64,000 nucleotides of DNA from contig NZ_CP012332.1 of assembly GCF_001263175.1 (NCBI RefSeq), positions 1,299,501-1,363,500 on the forward strand, given 5' to 3'. The stretch comes from Vulgatibacter incomptus (GTDB taxonomy: Bacteria > Myxococcota > Myxococcia > Myxococcales > Vulgatibacteraceae). The translations under genes were made by a program, and so were the position numbers. Shown here piece by piece: positions 40,219-49,565 of this stretch. The number at the start of each line of letters is the position of its first letter. Position 1 is the stretch's first letter. The notes beneath the pieces are model-generated. The model did no database searches and had not been told where the DNA came from. It was given only the letters and a program-made list of their open reading frames with translations.

Positions 40219-40407
40219 CGTCGATCTCTCCTCTCGACAGGACGCGACCTAGGCGCGCCGGAAGGGGCGCAAGCTACGGAAGGAAGCCCCAAGGGTCAAG
40301 CGCCGGGCGCATCTCGTGTTATAGGGGGCCCGGCCGCTCCCTGCCAAGGCGCGGCCCGTCATCGGCGAACCGACGTCCGCTGGACTCGACTCGCCCAGGA
40401 GCGCCGC

Positions 40408-41715
40408 TTGAGCCCGCCCAAGCCCGCCGCGCCGGGCACCGCCCGAGGCGCGGCCGATGGTCCCCTCGCCGCCGAGCCTCTCCCTATCCTGGGGAGTATC
40501 CTCGGGGCGCGCGAGGCCCGCCGCCCGCCACTCACCGTTCCCCCGAGGGGACGCGCCGAGCCCCGGCCGTGGCGCGAGCTCTTTCCCGACGCCACCGAGG
40601 CGGAGTGGAACGACTGGCGCTGGCAGGCGCGCCGCTCCATCCGAACGCTGGAGGAGCTCGAGCGCTTCGTCTCCCTCACGGAGGACGAGCGGGCGGGCGT
40701 CGTCGAGACCGCCTCGATCTTCAAGCTCGCGATCACGCCGTACTACCTGACCCTGATCGATCCCGAGCACCCCTTCTGCCCGGTGCGCCGGCAGGCGATC
40801 CCGTCGAGCGCCGAGGCCAGGGTCGCGCCGGGCGAGCTCGCGGATCCGCTGGGGGAGGATCTCCACCGGCCGGTGACGAGCATCGTCCACAAGTATCCCG
40901 ACCGCGTGCTCCTCCTCGCGCTCGACCGCTGCTCGGTCTACTGCCGCCACTGCACCCGGCGCCGGATCACCGGCCAGCCAGAGACGGAGATCGACCGCTC
41001 CACCATCGCCGAGGCGGTCGACTACCTCCACGCGCACCCGGAGGTGCGCGACGTGCTGATCTCCGGGGGGGATCCCTTCCTCCTCGCGACTTCGCGCCTC
41101 GACGAGCTGCTCGGCGCGATCCGTGCCGTCCCCCACGTGCAGATGATCCGCATCGGCACCCGCGTCCCCGTGTGCACGCCGATGCGCGTGGACGACGAGC
41201 TCTGCCGGGTGCTCCGCAAGCACGCGCCGGTCTTCGTCGTCACCCACTTCAACCACCCGAAGGAGCTCACGGCCGACTCGGGTGCAGCCTGCGAGCGGCT
41301 GGTCGACCACGGTGTGCCAGTGGAGAACCAGGCGGTGCTCATGCGCCGGATCAACTCCGACGCCCGGATCCTCACCGACCTCTCCCACCGCCTCCTGGAG
41401 CGACGGGTGCGCCCCTACTACCTCCACCAGATGGACGTGGCGGAGGGCCTCGAGCACCTGCGTACGCCGATCCGCACCGGCGTGGACATCCTCGAGAAGA
41501 TGCGCGGCTGGACCACCGGCCTCGCGATCCCGCACCTGGCGGTCGACCTGCCCGGCGGCGGCGGCAAGGTCACGCTCTCGCCGCAGTACGCCGTCGAGTT
41601 CACCGAGCGCGAGACGACGTTCCGCAATTACCGCGGCGAGCGCTACCGCTACCCGGAGCCGGTCGAGCAGGACGTCTCCTGCCCCTACGACGAGGTCTTC
41701 TACTCGGGGTCGTAG
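40408..41715 (+). CDS. Second KamA-family radical-SAM aminomutase
   Basis: 435 aa from TTG at 40408 (AGGAG upstream). Radical-SAM motif CSVYCRHC (C175, C179, C182), ISGGDPFLLATSRL, THFNHPKELT and the PLP loop PGGGGKVTLSP are intact. It has a different N-terminal extension (about 50 Pro/Ala-rich residues) and a longer C-terminus (DVSCPYDEVFYSGS). Could be a glutamate-2,3-aminomutase, an EpmB-like enzyme or a second lysine mutase; substrate-contacting residues were not resolved. The shared divergent upstream region suggests joint regulation with kamA. Confidence 0.88.
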   Translation: MSPPKPAAPGTARGAADGPLAAEPLPILGSILGAREARRPPLTVPPRGRAEPRPWRELFPDATEAEWNDWRWQARRSIRTLEELERFVSLTEDERAGVVETASIFKLAITPYYLTLIDPEHPFCPVRRQAIPSSAEARVAPGELADPLGEDLHRPVTSIVHKYPDRVLLLALDRCSVYCRHCTRRRITGQPETEIDRSTIAEAVDYLHAHPEVRDVLISGGDPFLLATSRLDELLGAIRAVPHVQMIRIGTRVPVCTPMRVDDELCRVLRKHAPVFVVTHFNHPKELTADSGAACERLVDHGVPVENQAVLMRRINSDARILTDLSHRLLERRVRPYYLHQMDVAEGLEHLRTPIRTGVDILEKMRGWTTGLAIPHLAVDLPGGGGKVTLSPQYAVEFTERETTFRNYRGERYRYPEPVEQDVSCPYDEVFYSGS

Positions 41716-41736
41716 TTGACTGGCTCCCGGTCCCTT

Positions 41737-41756
41737 CGGTTCGCTTTTGCGAACCG
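41737..41756 (+). promoter_or_regulatory. 20-bp perfect palindrome upstream of hydrolase gene 1
   Basis: CGGTTCGC-TTTT-GCGAACCG, 22 bases past the second aminomutase stop and about 170 before the gene 1 start. Its 18-base core differs at only two positions from palindromes upstream of genes 4 and 5. The T run is in the loop, not after the stem, so an operator is likelier than a terminator. Confidence 0.5.
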
Positions 41757-41822
41757 ATCACGGCGCTGTTAGCCGCGTGCTCGCAAAATTCGCCGCCATG
41801 CGATTCCTGTGCGGCGAGCGGC

Positions 41823-41872
41823 AGTTCGATTTTCCGGTCCGCCCTTGTTGTCGGCTCGACGCCATGACCTCC
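41823..41872 (+). promoter_or_regulatory. Conserved upstream element, hydrolase gene 1
   Basis: Contains GTTCGATTTTCCGGTCC at 41824, exactly 100 bases before the ATG, then GCCCTTGTTGTCGGCTCGACG. Same block as in front of the five other array genes. Confidence 0.55.
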
Positions 41873-41923
41873 TTTCCGTGCTTGATGCACGGCGGGAGAG
41901 TCGTTCTCCCAAGTGGGGGCGGT

Positions 41924-43663
41924 ATGGATTCGAGACGTTGGGCGAGGTTCATGTTGGTCGCTGCAGCCTTGGCTGCGCTGTCCTTCGGCGCCGGATGCGG
42001 CGACGACGAGCGCGCCGGCGGCTCGGGGACGGCTGGCGCTGGGGGCGGGACCGCTGGCGCCGGCGGATCGGATGATCCGGGTGGCTCCGGTGGCGATGGG
42101 GGCAGCGCCGGTCAGGACGGAGGGCAGGGCGGAGCGGGCGGACAGGGTGGCGAAGGCGGAGGCGGCCAGCCAGACGTGACCTGGACCTCCTGCAACCGCC
42201 AGGGGCTCCCGCTGCTCTGCACGACGCTCGAGGTTCCCCTCGACTGGTCGCGGCCCGAAGGGCAGCGGATCCCGTACTTCGTCCAGAAGGCGACCACCAC
42301 GAAGAGCCCCAAGCTCGGGCAGATCTGGCTGCTGGTCGGCGGCCCCGGGTACTCGGGTGACGGCATCCTCGGGGGAGCGCAGTGGTTCACGTCGCTGGGC
42401 TTCGACGTCTACGTGCCCGACTACCGCGGAACCGGTCGGTCGGCCCCGCTCGGCTGCGACGGCGAGTCCGCATCGTCGACGTCGCAGCGCTGCCTCGCCG
42501 AGCTCGCCCAGATCTGGGGCGACGACCTCGCGAGCTTCTCGACGACGGGTGCCGCCCTCGACCTCGGGAAGACGATCGAGCGCTTCCGTGAGCCCGGCGG
42601 GAAGGTCTTCGTCTTCGGCGCCTCCTACGGCACGTACCTCGCCAACCGGTACATGAACCTCTTCCCCGAGCGGGCCGATGGAGTGGTCCTCGCAGGCATC
42701 TGTCCCCCCACTGGTTGCAGCGTTCGAGCCGATCGGACCATCGACCTCGTGGCCCGGGATACCTTCGCCGCCTGCTCCTCCGACGCCTTCTGCACCTCCA
42801 AGCTCGGCTCCGACCCGTGGCAGACCCTCGAGGCGGTCTACGAGAAGCTGCGCCACGGTCACTGCTCGGCGCTCGCTGGGGCCCAGAGCGACGTGGCACT
42901 CTCGGGAATTCTTGGTGGTACCCTGGGTGAGCGATCGCTCGCGCCCGTCGCGCTGGCCGCAGCGTATCGGGCCGACCGATGCGATCCCAAGGATGTCACG
43001 GCGCTGAAGGCGCTCGGTCGCCAGGTCGCACCCTGGATCTTTGGCCTCACCACGTCGAATCAGCCGTTCTCCGAGTATCTCTACATGCACATCGTGATGT
43101 CGGAGTTCTTCGACGGGATCACGCCGGACGACCTCCGGGACGAGGCCGCCCGACTCACGGTCGCGCCCGGCTATGAGGAGTCCATGGCCCGCGCTCGCGA
43201 GAACTGGCCTTGGCCGCTGTACGAGACGCCCTCCGAGCTCAAGCGCTGGGCCCCGGTGTCGACGCCGATGCTGATGATCAACGGCACCCTGGATTCGGCG
43301 ACGCCGATCGTGGACCTCGCCGGGATCGAGGAGGCCTTCCCGGGCGCCACCCAGACCTTCGTCCGGGTGCCGAACGAGGGCCACGGGGCCTTTCAGCAGA
43401 GCTGTCCTCTCGCGATCGTCGCGGACTTCGTACAGGACCCGTCTGCGCCGCTGGATCTCGGATGCCTGTCCGCCCTCGAGACCCTCGACCTTCGCGGCAG
43501 CAGCGACCTCGCGCGGCAGGCGTTCGGCACCGGCGACCTCTGGGAGAACACCGCGCAGGCCGCGATGGCCGAAGGGCCCGCCGAGTCCATGGAGGAGCCG
43601 ACCGATCCGGGCCTCCTGCGGGCGATCGAGAACGCCCGGTCGGCGATTCGGCCGCGCTGGTAG
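41924..43663 (+). CDS. TAP-like alpha/beta-hydrolase lipoprotein, array copy 1
   Basis: 579 aa from ATG at 41924. Type II signal peptide with lipobox GAGC, a Gly/Ser/Ala-rich linker of about 65 residues, then an alpha/beta-hydrolase with a TAP-like C-terminal domain, as in Streptomyces tripeptidyl aminopeptidases. Triad: nucleophile Ser in GASYGTY (about residue 234), Asp in NGTLDSATP, His in NEGHGAF. Oxyanion region LVGGPGYSG; VPDYRGTGRS follows. Conserved Cys pairs suggest disulphides outside the cytoplasm. Likely a surface-anchored peptidase or esterase; substrate unknown. Closest to copy 2. Confidence 0.88.
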   Translation: MDSRRWARFMLVAAALAALSFGAGCGDDERAGGSGTAGAGGGTAGAGGSDDPGGSGGDGGSAGQDGGQGGAGGQGGEGGGGQPDVTWTSCNRQGLPLLCTTLEVPLDWSRPEGQRIPYFVQKATTTKSPKLGQIWLLVGGPGYSGDGILGGAQWFTSLGFDVYVPDYRGTGRSAPLGCDGESASSTSQRCLAELAQIWGDDLASFSTTGAALDLGKTIERFREPGGKVFVFGASYGTYLANRYMNLFPERADGVVLAGICPPTGCSVRADRTIDLVARDTFAACSSDAFCTSKLGSDPWQTLEAVYEKLRHGHCSALAGAQSDVALSGILGGTLGERSLAPVALAAAYRADRCDPKDVTALKALGRQVAPWIFGLTTSNQPFSEYLYMHIVMSEFFDGITPDDLRDEAARLTVAPGYEESMARARENWPWPLYETPSELKRWAPVSTPMLMINGTLDSATPIVDLAGIEEAFPGATQTFVRVPNEGHGAFQQSCPLAIVADFVQDPSAPLDLGCLSALETLDLRGSSDLARQAFGTGDLWENTAQAAMAEGPAESMEEPTDPGLLRAIENARSAIRPRW

Positions 43664-43687
43664 GGCGAATCCCGCGCGGGATCGAGG

Positions 43688-43737
43688 GTTCGAATTCCCG
43701 GTCCGCCCTTGTGGCCGGCTCGACGGCGTGTCTTGCT
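43688..43737 (+). promoter_or_regulatory. Conserved upstream element, hydrolase gene 2
   Basis: GTTCGAATTCCCGGTCC at 43688, exactly 100 bases before the ATG of copy 2. A 14-bp palindrome ATCCCGCGCGGGAT (43669-43682) lies just before it and may end transcription of copy 1. Confidence 0.55.
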
Positions 43738-43787
43738 GTCGGTGCTTGGTTCACCAAGGGAGAGTCGATCTCCCGGAAGAGGGCGGA

Positions 43788-45530
43788 ATGGTTTCGAGTT
43801 TTCGGGCGAAGTTCATGGTCGTCGCTGCCGCGTTGTCTGCGCTCTCCTTCGCGGCTGGATGCGGCGACGACGAGCCCGCTGGCGACAGGGGTACGGCCGG
43901 CTCCGGTGGTGGCTCCGCGGGCACCGGCGGTTCGGAGGAACCGGGCGGCGACGGCGGGCAGGGCGGTGGAGGAGCCGGAAGTGGCGGTCAGGACGGGGGA
44001 ACCGGTGGGTCCGGAGGAGACCATGAGCCCGAGGTGACCTGGTCCGCCTGCAGTCTTCCCGGGATCCCGCTGGTCTGCACGACCCTCGACGTTCCCCTCG
44101 ACTGGTCGCGGCCCGAAGGAGCGCGAATCCCGTACTTCATCCGGAAGTCGAAGGCAGCGAAGAGCCCCAAGCTCGGGCAGATCTGGCTGCTGGTCGGCGG
44201 CCCCGGACACTCGGGAGAGGACATCATCGGCGTGGCGCCCTACTTCACGTCGATGGGCTTCGACGTCTACGCCCCCGACTACCGCGGAACCGGTCGCTCG
44301 GCCCCGCTCGGCTGCGAGGGCCAGGACGCATCGTCGGTTTCGAAGCGCTGCCTCACCGATCTCGCCCAGATCTGGGGCGACGATCTCGCGAGCTTCTCGA
44401 CGACGGGTGCAGCCCTCGACCTCGGGAACACGATCGAGCGCTTGCGTGAGCCCGACGAGAAGGTCTTCGTCTTCGGCACCTCCTACGGCACTTTCCTCGC
44501 CAACCGATACATGAACCTCTTCCCGGAGCGGGCCGATGGGGTGATCCTCGGAGGCATCTGCCCCGCCACCGGCTGCAGCGTCCGAGTCGACCGCAGCATC
44601 GATCTCGTGGCTCAGGAGACGTTCGCCGCCTGCTCCGCGGACGCCTTCTGCCGCTCCAAGCTCGGCGACGACCCTTGGCAGACCCTCGAGACGATCTACT
44701 CGAAGCTTCGACGCGGCCACTGCTCGGAGCTCGCCGGAGAGTGGAGCGACGCGGCTCTCTCGGCAATCCTCGGCGGCACCCTGGGGGAGCGGTCTCTGGC
44801 ACCCGTCGCGCTTGCAACGGCGTACCGGGCTGACCGATGCGATCCCGAGGACGTCGTTGCGCTGAAGGCGCTAGGGCGCCAGGTCGCGCCGTGGATCTTC
44901 GGCCTCACCAAGGCGAACCAGCCGTACTCCGAGTATCTCTACCTGAACATCGTGATGTCGGAGTTCTTCGACGGGATCACGCCGAACGACCTCCGGGACG
45001 AGATCGATCGGCTCACGGTCGCGCCGGGCTACGGATTGGGTTACGCCGACGAGCGCGAATCCTGGCCCTGGCCGCTGTACGAGACGCCGTCCGAGCTCAA
45101 GCGCTGGGCCCCGGTGTCGACGCCGGTGCTGATGGTCAACGGCACCCTGGATTCGGCCACGCCGATCGCGGACCTGGCCGGGATCGCGGACGCCTTCTCC
45201 GGCCCCGCGCAGACCTTCGTCCGGGTGCCGAACGAGGGCCACGGCGCCGTCCTCGAGAGCTGTCCTCTCGGGATCGTGAAGGCCTTCGTGCGAGATCCGT
45301 CGGCGGAGCCGAACCTGTCCTGCCTCTTCTCCCTCCAGACCCTCGATCTTCGGGGAAGCAGCAACCTCGCGCGGCAGACCTTCGGCTCCCGCGACCTCTG
45401 GGAGAACTCCGTGCCGGCCGCGATGAGCTCCGCTCCCGCAGAGCCCGCCGAGTCCGGGGAGGAGCCGACCGACCCGGGCCTCCTGCGTGCGATCGCGAAG
45501 GGCCAGTCGGCGATCCAGCCGCGCTGGTAG
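43788..45530 (+). CDS. TAP-like alpha/beta-hydrolase lipoprotein, array copy 2
   Basis: 580 aa from ATG at 43788. Same build as copy 1: lipobox FAAGC, Gly-rich linker, LVGGPGHSG, VPDYRG-equivalent APDYRGTGRS, nucleophile motif GTSYGTF, Asp in NGTLDSATP, His in NEGHGAV, and tail EEPTDPGLLRAI ending in PRW. Long stretches are identical to copy 1 (SPKLGQIWLLVGGPG; WGDDLASFSTTGAALDLG), so the two are a recent duplication. The linker differs most, as expected for a low-constraint spacer. Catalytic triad intact. Confidence 0.88.
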   Translation: MVSSFRAKFMVVAAALSALSFAAGCGDDEPAGDRGTAGSGGGSAGTGGSEEPGGDGGQGGGGAGSGGQDGGTGGSGGDHEPEVTWSACSLPGIPLVCTTLDVPLDWSRPEGARIPYFIRKSKAAKSPKLGQIWLLVGGPGHSGEDIIGVAPYFTSMGFDVYAPDYRGTGRSAPLGCEGQDASSVSKRCLTDLAQIWGDDLASFSTTGAALDLGNTIERLREPDEKVFVFGTSYGTFLANRYMNLFPERADGVILGGICPATGCSVRVDRSIDLVAQETFAACSADAFCRSKLGDDPWQTLETIYSKLRRGHCSELAGEWSDAALSAILGGTLGERSLAPVALATAYRADRCDPEDVVALKALGRQVAPWIFGLTKANQPYSEYLYLNIVMSEFFDGITPNDLRDEIDRLTVAPGYGLGYADERESWPWPLYETPSELKRWAPVSTPVLMVNGTLDSATPIADLAGIADAFSGPAQTFVRVPNEGHGAVLESCPLGIVKAFVRDPSAEPNLSCLFSLQTLDLRGSSNLARQTFGSRDLWENSVPAAMSSAPAEPAESGEEPTDPGLLRAIAKGQSAIQPRW

Positions 45531-45562
45531 CCGATCGGTCCGTTCGCGACAACGGAACGCCG

Positions 45563-45600
45563 ACCGCGGCGCCCTCTCTCAACCGAGGGGGCGCCGCGGT
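45563..45600 (+). terminator. Strong hairpin after hydrolase gene 2
   Basis: ACCGCGGCGCCCTC pairs with GAGGGGGCGCCGCGGT (two unpaired bases) around an eight-base loop. A T-rich stretch occurs 12 bases later. The right arm runs into the gene 3 upstream element. Confidence 0.55.
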
Positions 45601-45650
45601 CGAAATCACGGTCCTCTCTTTTTTTCACTCTGAGTGTCGTATCCTGCTTC
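45599..45650 (+). promoter_or_regulatory. Conserved upstream element, hydrolase gene 3
   Basis: GTCGAAATCACGGTCC at 45599 (one T shorter than the others), 101 bases before the ATG of copy 3. Confidence 0.5.
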
Positions 45651-45699
45651 CCGAATGCGGTTCATTTGGGGGGGAGGCCTGCCTCCCCTGGAGGTAGGA

Positions 45700-47517
45700 A
45701 TGTCGAGAGTAGGAGCGAGGTTCGCGGTCGCGGCATTGGCTGTCTTGTCGCTTTCCCTCGGGATCGGCTGCGGTGACGACCCGAGTGGCGGCGGCGGAGC
45801 CGCAGGCGAGCTCGGGCCCGGAGGAGCCCCTGGCCACGCCGGATCCGGCGGCGGTGGCGCCGGCCAGGGAGGCGGCGACGCGGGCGGAGCGGGAGAGGGC
45901 GGCAGCGGTGGCAACGCAGGCCAGGGAGGCGCGGGCGGAGGCGGAGGAGCAGGCGGGAGCAGCGGTCATGGCGGCGACACCGGGACCGGAGGCGCAGGTG
46001 GCGGCGACGGCGGTAGCGGAGGAGGCGGTGGCCAGCCCGCGGTGAGCTGGGTTCCCTGCAACAAGAATGGCATCCGCATCGAATGCGGCACCTTCGATGT
46101 GCCGCTCGACTGGTCGAAACCCGAGGAGAGACGAATTTCGTTCTTCGTCCGGAGGGTCCCCGCGACCAGGAGCCCCAACGTTGGACAAATCTGGCTCCTG
46201 ACCGGGGGACCCGGCTATTCCGGAGAGGGCATTCTCGACGCTGCGCCGTACTTTGCCTCGCTTGGTTTTGACGCCTATGTACCCGATTACCGCGGTGTAG
46301 GCGCATCGACCCTGCTCGGCTGCGAGGGCGAGTTCCCGTCCGAGATCAGCATGACCTGCCTCTCGTCGCTGGCTCGGAAGTGGGGAGACGGTCTCGCCCA
46401 ATTCTCGACCACCGGCGCCGCCCTCGACATCGGGAACGCGATCGAATCGCTCCGCGAACCGGGAACGAAGGTCGTGGTCTTCGCCACCTCCTACGGGACC
46501 TTCCTCGGGAACCGCTATCTGAACCTCTTCCCGGGCCAGGCGGATGCCGCGGTCTTCGGCGGAATCTGTCCGGCGACGGGATGCAGCATCCGTCACGACC
46601 GGAGCACCGATCTGGTGGCACAGGAGACCTTCCGCGTCTGCTCGACCGATCCTTTCTGCCGCTCCAAGCTCTCCGCCGACCCTTGGGGAAAGCTCGAGGA
46701 GATCTACCAGAGGGTTCGACGTGGGCACTGCAACGACCTCTACGGACGAGATACCGAGTATTTCCTTTCGGCGCTCCTCGACGCAGCCCTGGGTGAGCGG
46801 ACGTTGGTTCCGGTTGCGTTGGCCACGGCCTATCGAATCGATCGCTGCTCTCCCGCCGACGTCTCGGCCGTCATGAACCTGGCTCGCGTCATGATGCCGT
46901 GGGCCTTCCCGGTTACGAGTCGAGATGGGATCTCTGCCTATCTCTATGAAAACATCGTCGAATCGGAATTCTGGGACGGCATCACGCCCGATCAGCTCCG
47001 CTACGAGTACTTCGATTATCTCGTCTCGCCGGGATACGGATTCTCCATGGCAGACCAACACGAGGCGTGGCCTTGGCCTCTGTATTCGACGCCGTCCGAG
47101 CTCAAGCGATGGGCGCCCGTCTCGACGCCGATGCTCCTTGTAAACGGAACCCTGGATCTGCCCACACCAATCGCCGATCTCCAGGGGATCGAAGCGGCCT
47201 TCCCTGGGCCGACGCAGACCGTTGTCCGCGTCCCGAACGAGGGCCATGGCGCCATCCTCGAGGACTGCCCCCTCTCGATCGTTCGAGCGTTCGTCGAGAA
47301 TCCGTCGATTCGTCCGAACATCTCGTGCCTCTCCGCGATGGAGGCGATCGATCTTCGGGGAAGCAGCAGCCTGTCTCGACAGGTCTTCGGCACCAATGAC
47401 TTGTGGGAGAACGCCGGACAGTCGGCGGCGCCCGCGTTCCTAGCGGACACTCCGACCGATCCGGGGCTCCTCCGGGCGATCGATCGGGCCCGGGAAGGGC
47501 TCAAGCATCGCTGGTAG
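45700..47517 (+). CDS. TAP-like alpha/beta-hydrolase lipoprotein, array copy 3
   Basis: 605 aa from ATG at 45700 (GGAGGTAGGA upstream). Lipobox GIGC, the longest Gly-rich linker of the set (about 90 residues), LTGGPGYSG, VPDYRGVGAS. The nucleophile motif reads ATSYGTF, so the first Gly of GxSxG is Ala; Ser and triad partners (NGTLDLPTP, NEGHGAI) remain. The signal peptide (RVGARFAVAALAVLSLSLG) is nearly the same as in copies 4 and 5, grouping 3-4-5 as one branch. Third-position bases appear less GC-biased than in copies 1-2. Confidence 0.88.
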   Translation: MSRVGARFAVAALAVLSLSLGIGCGDDPSGGGGAAGELGPGGAPGHAGSGGGGAGQGGGDAGGAGEGGSGGNAGQGGAGGGGGAGGSSGHGGDTGTGGAGGGDGGSGGGGGQPAVSWVPCNKNGIRIECGTFDVPLDWSKPEERRISFFVRRVPATRSPNVGQIWLLTGGPGYSGEGILDAAPYFASLGFDAYVPDYRGVGASTLLGCEGEFPSEISMTCLSSLARKWGDGLAQFSTTGAALDIGNAIESLREPGTKVVVFATSYGTFLGNRYLNLFPGQADAAVFGGICPATGCSIRHDRSTDLVAQETFRVCSTDPFCRSKLSADPWGKLEEIYQRVRRGHCNDLYGRDTEYFLSALLDAALGERTLVPVALATAYRIDRCSPADVSAVMNLARVMMPWAFPVTSRDGISAYLYENIVESEFWDGITPDQLRYEYFDYLVSPGYGFSMADQHEAWPWPLYSTPSELKRWAPVSTPMLLVNGTLDLPTPIADLQGIEAAFPGPTQTVVRVPNEGHGAILEDCPLSIVRAFVENPSIRPNISCLSAMEAIDLRGSSSLSRQVFGTNDLWENAGQSAAPAFLADTPTDPGLLRAIDRAREGLKHRW

Positions 47518-47527
47518 AGCGAGCCGG

Positions 47528-47554
47528 GAGCGCTCCCGAAGGACGGGGGCGCTC
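47528..47554 (+). terminator. Hairpin after hydrolase gene 3
   Basis: GAGCGCTCCCG pairs with CGGGGGCGCTC (one wobble) around AAGGA, 11 bases past the stop. Related hairpins follow genes 4 and 5. Confidence 0.55.
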
Positions 47555-47605
47555 CTCCATACCTGTTGAACGATCGAGCAGGGGTCGCTCGTGGTTGTGC
47601 GCAAT

Positions 47606-47623
47606 GGTTCTCTTTTCCGAACC
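47606..47623 (+). promoter_or_regulatory. 18-bp imperfect palindrome upstream of hydrolase gene 4
   Basis: GGTTCTCTTTTCCGAACC, identical to the site before gene 5 and two bases different from the core before gene 1. Confidence 0.5.
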
Positions 47624-47692
47624 ACCGCGCCCTGCGAAACCCGGAACCGCGTGAAAATCCGTTGGTTTGCAGCGCCACCGTTGGTTTCGATG

Positions 47693-47742
47693 GTTCGAAA
47701 TCACGGTCCATTCTTGTCGTCACTCTTGGTGTCATGGCCTGC
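47693..47742 (+). promoter_or_regulatory. Conserved upstream element, hydrolase gene 4
   Basis: GTTCGAAATCACGGTCC at 47693, 97 bases before the ATG; followed by ATTCTTGTCGTCACTC and TGGCCTGC. Confidence 0.55.
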
Positions 47743-47789
47743 TTCACGGGTCGACGAGGCGGGCGTTCCCGCCGCTCCGGGAGGTAGCC

Positions 47790-49556
47790 ATGGCGAGGGT
47801 ACGAGCGAGGTTCGCGGTCGCTGCTGTAGCTGTCTTGTCGTTGTCCCTTGGAATCGGCTGTGGTGACGACCCGGACGCAGACCGAGGTGGCTCAGGCGGC
47901 GAAATCGGGACGGGAGGGGGCGGTCACGCCGGAGCCGGCGGAGGAGGAGCCGGCAAGGGTGGCGGCGCAGGTGAGGGCGGCAGTGCAGGGGGAGGCGCTG
48001 GCGGGAGCGCAGGCGACGCCGGGACCGGAGGCTCGGGCGGCAGCGGAGGGGACGACAAGCCCGCGGTGAGCTGGGAACCCTGCGACGACTTCGGCGTGCG
48101 CATGGATTGCGCCACCCTCGATGTGCCGCTCGACTGGTCGAAGCCCGAGGGGAGGAGGATCCCGTACTTCGTGCGGCGGGTTCCCTCTGCCACCGGAGTC
48201 CCGAAGCGTGGCCAGATCTGGCTCCTGGTCGGCGGACCCGGCTATGCCGGGGAATGGACCCTCGACCTGGCGCCGACCTTCGCTTCGCTCGGATTCGACT
48301 CCTACGCTCCGGACTACCGAGGCGTCGGCCGATCGGCTCCGCTGGGCTGCGAGGGAGAGCCCCCCTCCAACTCCGAGGTCACCTCCACCTGCCTCGCAGA
48401 GCTGGCCCAGGAGTGGGGAGACGGACTCGCCCAATTTTCGACCACCGGCGCCGCCCTCGACCTCGGAAACGCGATCGAGTGGCTCCGTGAGCCGGGCAAG
48501 CAGGTCGTTGTCCTCGGCACCTCTTACGGGACCTTCCTCGGGAACCGCTACCTGCACCTCTTCCCGACGCAGGCGGACGCCGCGATCTTCGGCGGCATCT
48601 GCCCTGGGAATGCCTGCAGCGTCCACCAGGATCGCGCCACCGATCTCATCGCAAAAGAGACCTTCCGGCTCTGCGCGGCCGATTCCTTTTGCCGCTCCAA
48701 GCTCTCCGACGACCCCTGGGGAAAGCTCGAGGAGCTGTACCAGAAGGTGCGCAGCGGGCACTGCGACCAACTCGCCGGATGGCAGACCGAGCGTCTCATC
48801 TCGAATCTCTTCGTCTCGGTCCTGGGAGAGCGGTCACTGGCCCCGGTGGCGCTCGCCATGGCGTACCGCATCGACCGCTGCGATCCCGCCGACGTGTCGG
48901 CGGTGATGACGCTGGCTCGATTGGCGATGCCGTGGTTGTTCGCGGTCACGACGGACGAGGCGCCGTACTCCGCGTATCTCAGGAGGCAGATCACCAACTC
49001 CGAGTTCTGGGAGGACGGTTTGACCCCCGAGATGCTCCGCGACGAGGTGCTCGATCACCTCGTCGCTCCGGGCCTCGGCTACGCGTTCGCCGAATGGTAC
49101 GAGACCTGGCCCTGGCCCCTGTACTCGACTCCGGCCGAGCTCAAGCGGTGGGCGCCGGTCTCGATCCCGATGTTGTTGATCAACGGGACCCTGGATCTGC
49201 CCACGCCCCTCGCGGACATCGCGGGGATCGAGGCGGCTTATCCGGGGCCGGCTCAGACCTTCGTCCGCGTCCCGAACGAAGGCCACGGCGCCATGGACAC
49301 GGCCTGCCCCATGTCGATCGTCCGAGCCTTCGTCCAGGACCCATCGGCACGGCCCGACCTCTCGTGCCTCGCCAGGATGGAGACGATCGATCTTCGGGGA
49401 ACCAGCAGCATCGCCCGCCAGGTCTTCGGTACCACCGACATGTGGGAGAACTCCGGAGCGTCGGCGGCTCCCACGTTCCTCCCGGACGAGCCGACCGATC
49501 CGGGCCTCCTCCGGGCGATCGAACGGGCCAAGGACGGACCTCGTCCACGCTGGTAG
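47790..49556 (+). CDS. TAP-like alpha/beta-hydrolase lipoprotein, array copy 4
   Basis: 588 aa from ATG at 47790 (GGGAGGTAG upstream). Lipobox GIGC; Gly/Ala linker; LVGGPGYAG; GTSYGTF nucleophile; NGTLDLPTP; NEGHGAM; tail DEPTDPGLLRAIERAK. Very close to copy 5 throughout, including signal peptide, upstream region and downstream hairpin, so one is a recent duplicate of the other. Triad intact. Presumed surface-exposed peptidase or esterase. Confidence 0.88.
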   Translation: MARVRARFAVAAVAVLSLSLGIGCGDDPDADRGGSGGEIGTGGGGHAGAGGGGAGKGGGAGEGGSAGGGAGGSAGDAGTGGSGGSGGDDKPAVSWEPCDDFGVRMDCATLDVPLDWSKPEGRRIPYFVRRVPSATGVPKRGQIWLLVGGPGYAGEWTLDLAPTFASLGFDSYAPDYRGVGRSAPLGCEGEPPSNSEVTSTCLAELAQEWGDGLAQFSTTGAALDLGNAIEWLREPGKQVVVLGTSYGTFLGNRYLHLFPTQADAAIFGGICPGNACSVHQDRATDLIAKETFRLCAADSFCRSKLSDDPWGKLEELYQKVRSGHCDQLAGWQTERLISNLFVSVLGERSLAPVALAMAYRIDRCDPADVSAVMTLARLAMPWLFAVTTDEAPYSAYLRRQITNSEFWEDGLTPEMLRDEVLDHLVAPGLGYAFAEWYETWPWPLYSTPAELKRWAPVSIPMLLINGTLDLPTPLADIAGIEAAYPGPAQTFVRVPNEGHGAMDTACPMSIVRAFVQDPSARPDLSCLARMETIDLRGTSSIARQVFGTTDMWENSGASAAPTFLPDEPTDPGLLRAIERAKDGPRPRW

Positions 49557-49565
49557 CCCAGACCT

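Noticed and set aside
41737-41756. Intrinsic terminator after the second aminomutase gene
   Set aside because: The T run is the hairpin loop and no T-tract follows; the same dyad recurs upstream of genes 4 and 5, fitting an operator better.
43686-43710. tRNA T-arm-like GGGTTCGAATTCCCGG (and relatives before the other hydrolase genes)
   Set aside because: Only about three base pairs of the T-stem form, and no acceptor, D- or anticodon arm or CCA can be placed around it. It is better explained as part of the conserved upstream element.
45760-46040. Dense GGC/GGA repeats in the hydrolase linkers as a possible recombination or satellite element
   Set aside because: They are in-frame Gly-rich spacers present in all six copies, with normal codon degeneracy; no separate repeat unit is conserved.
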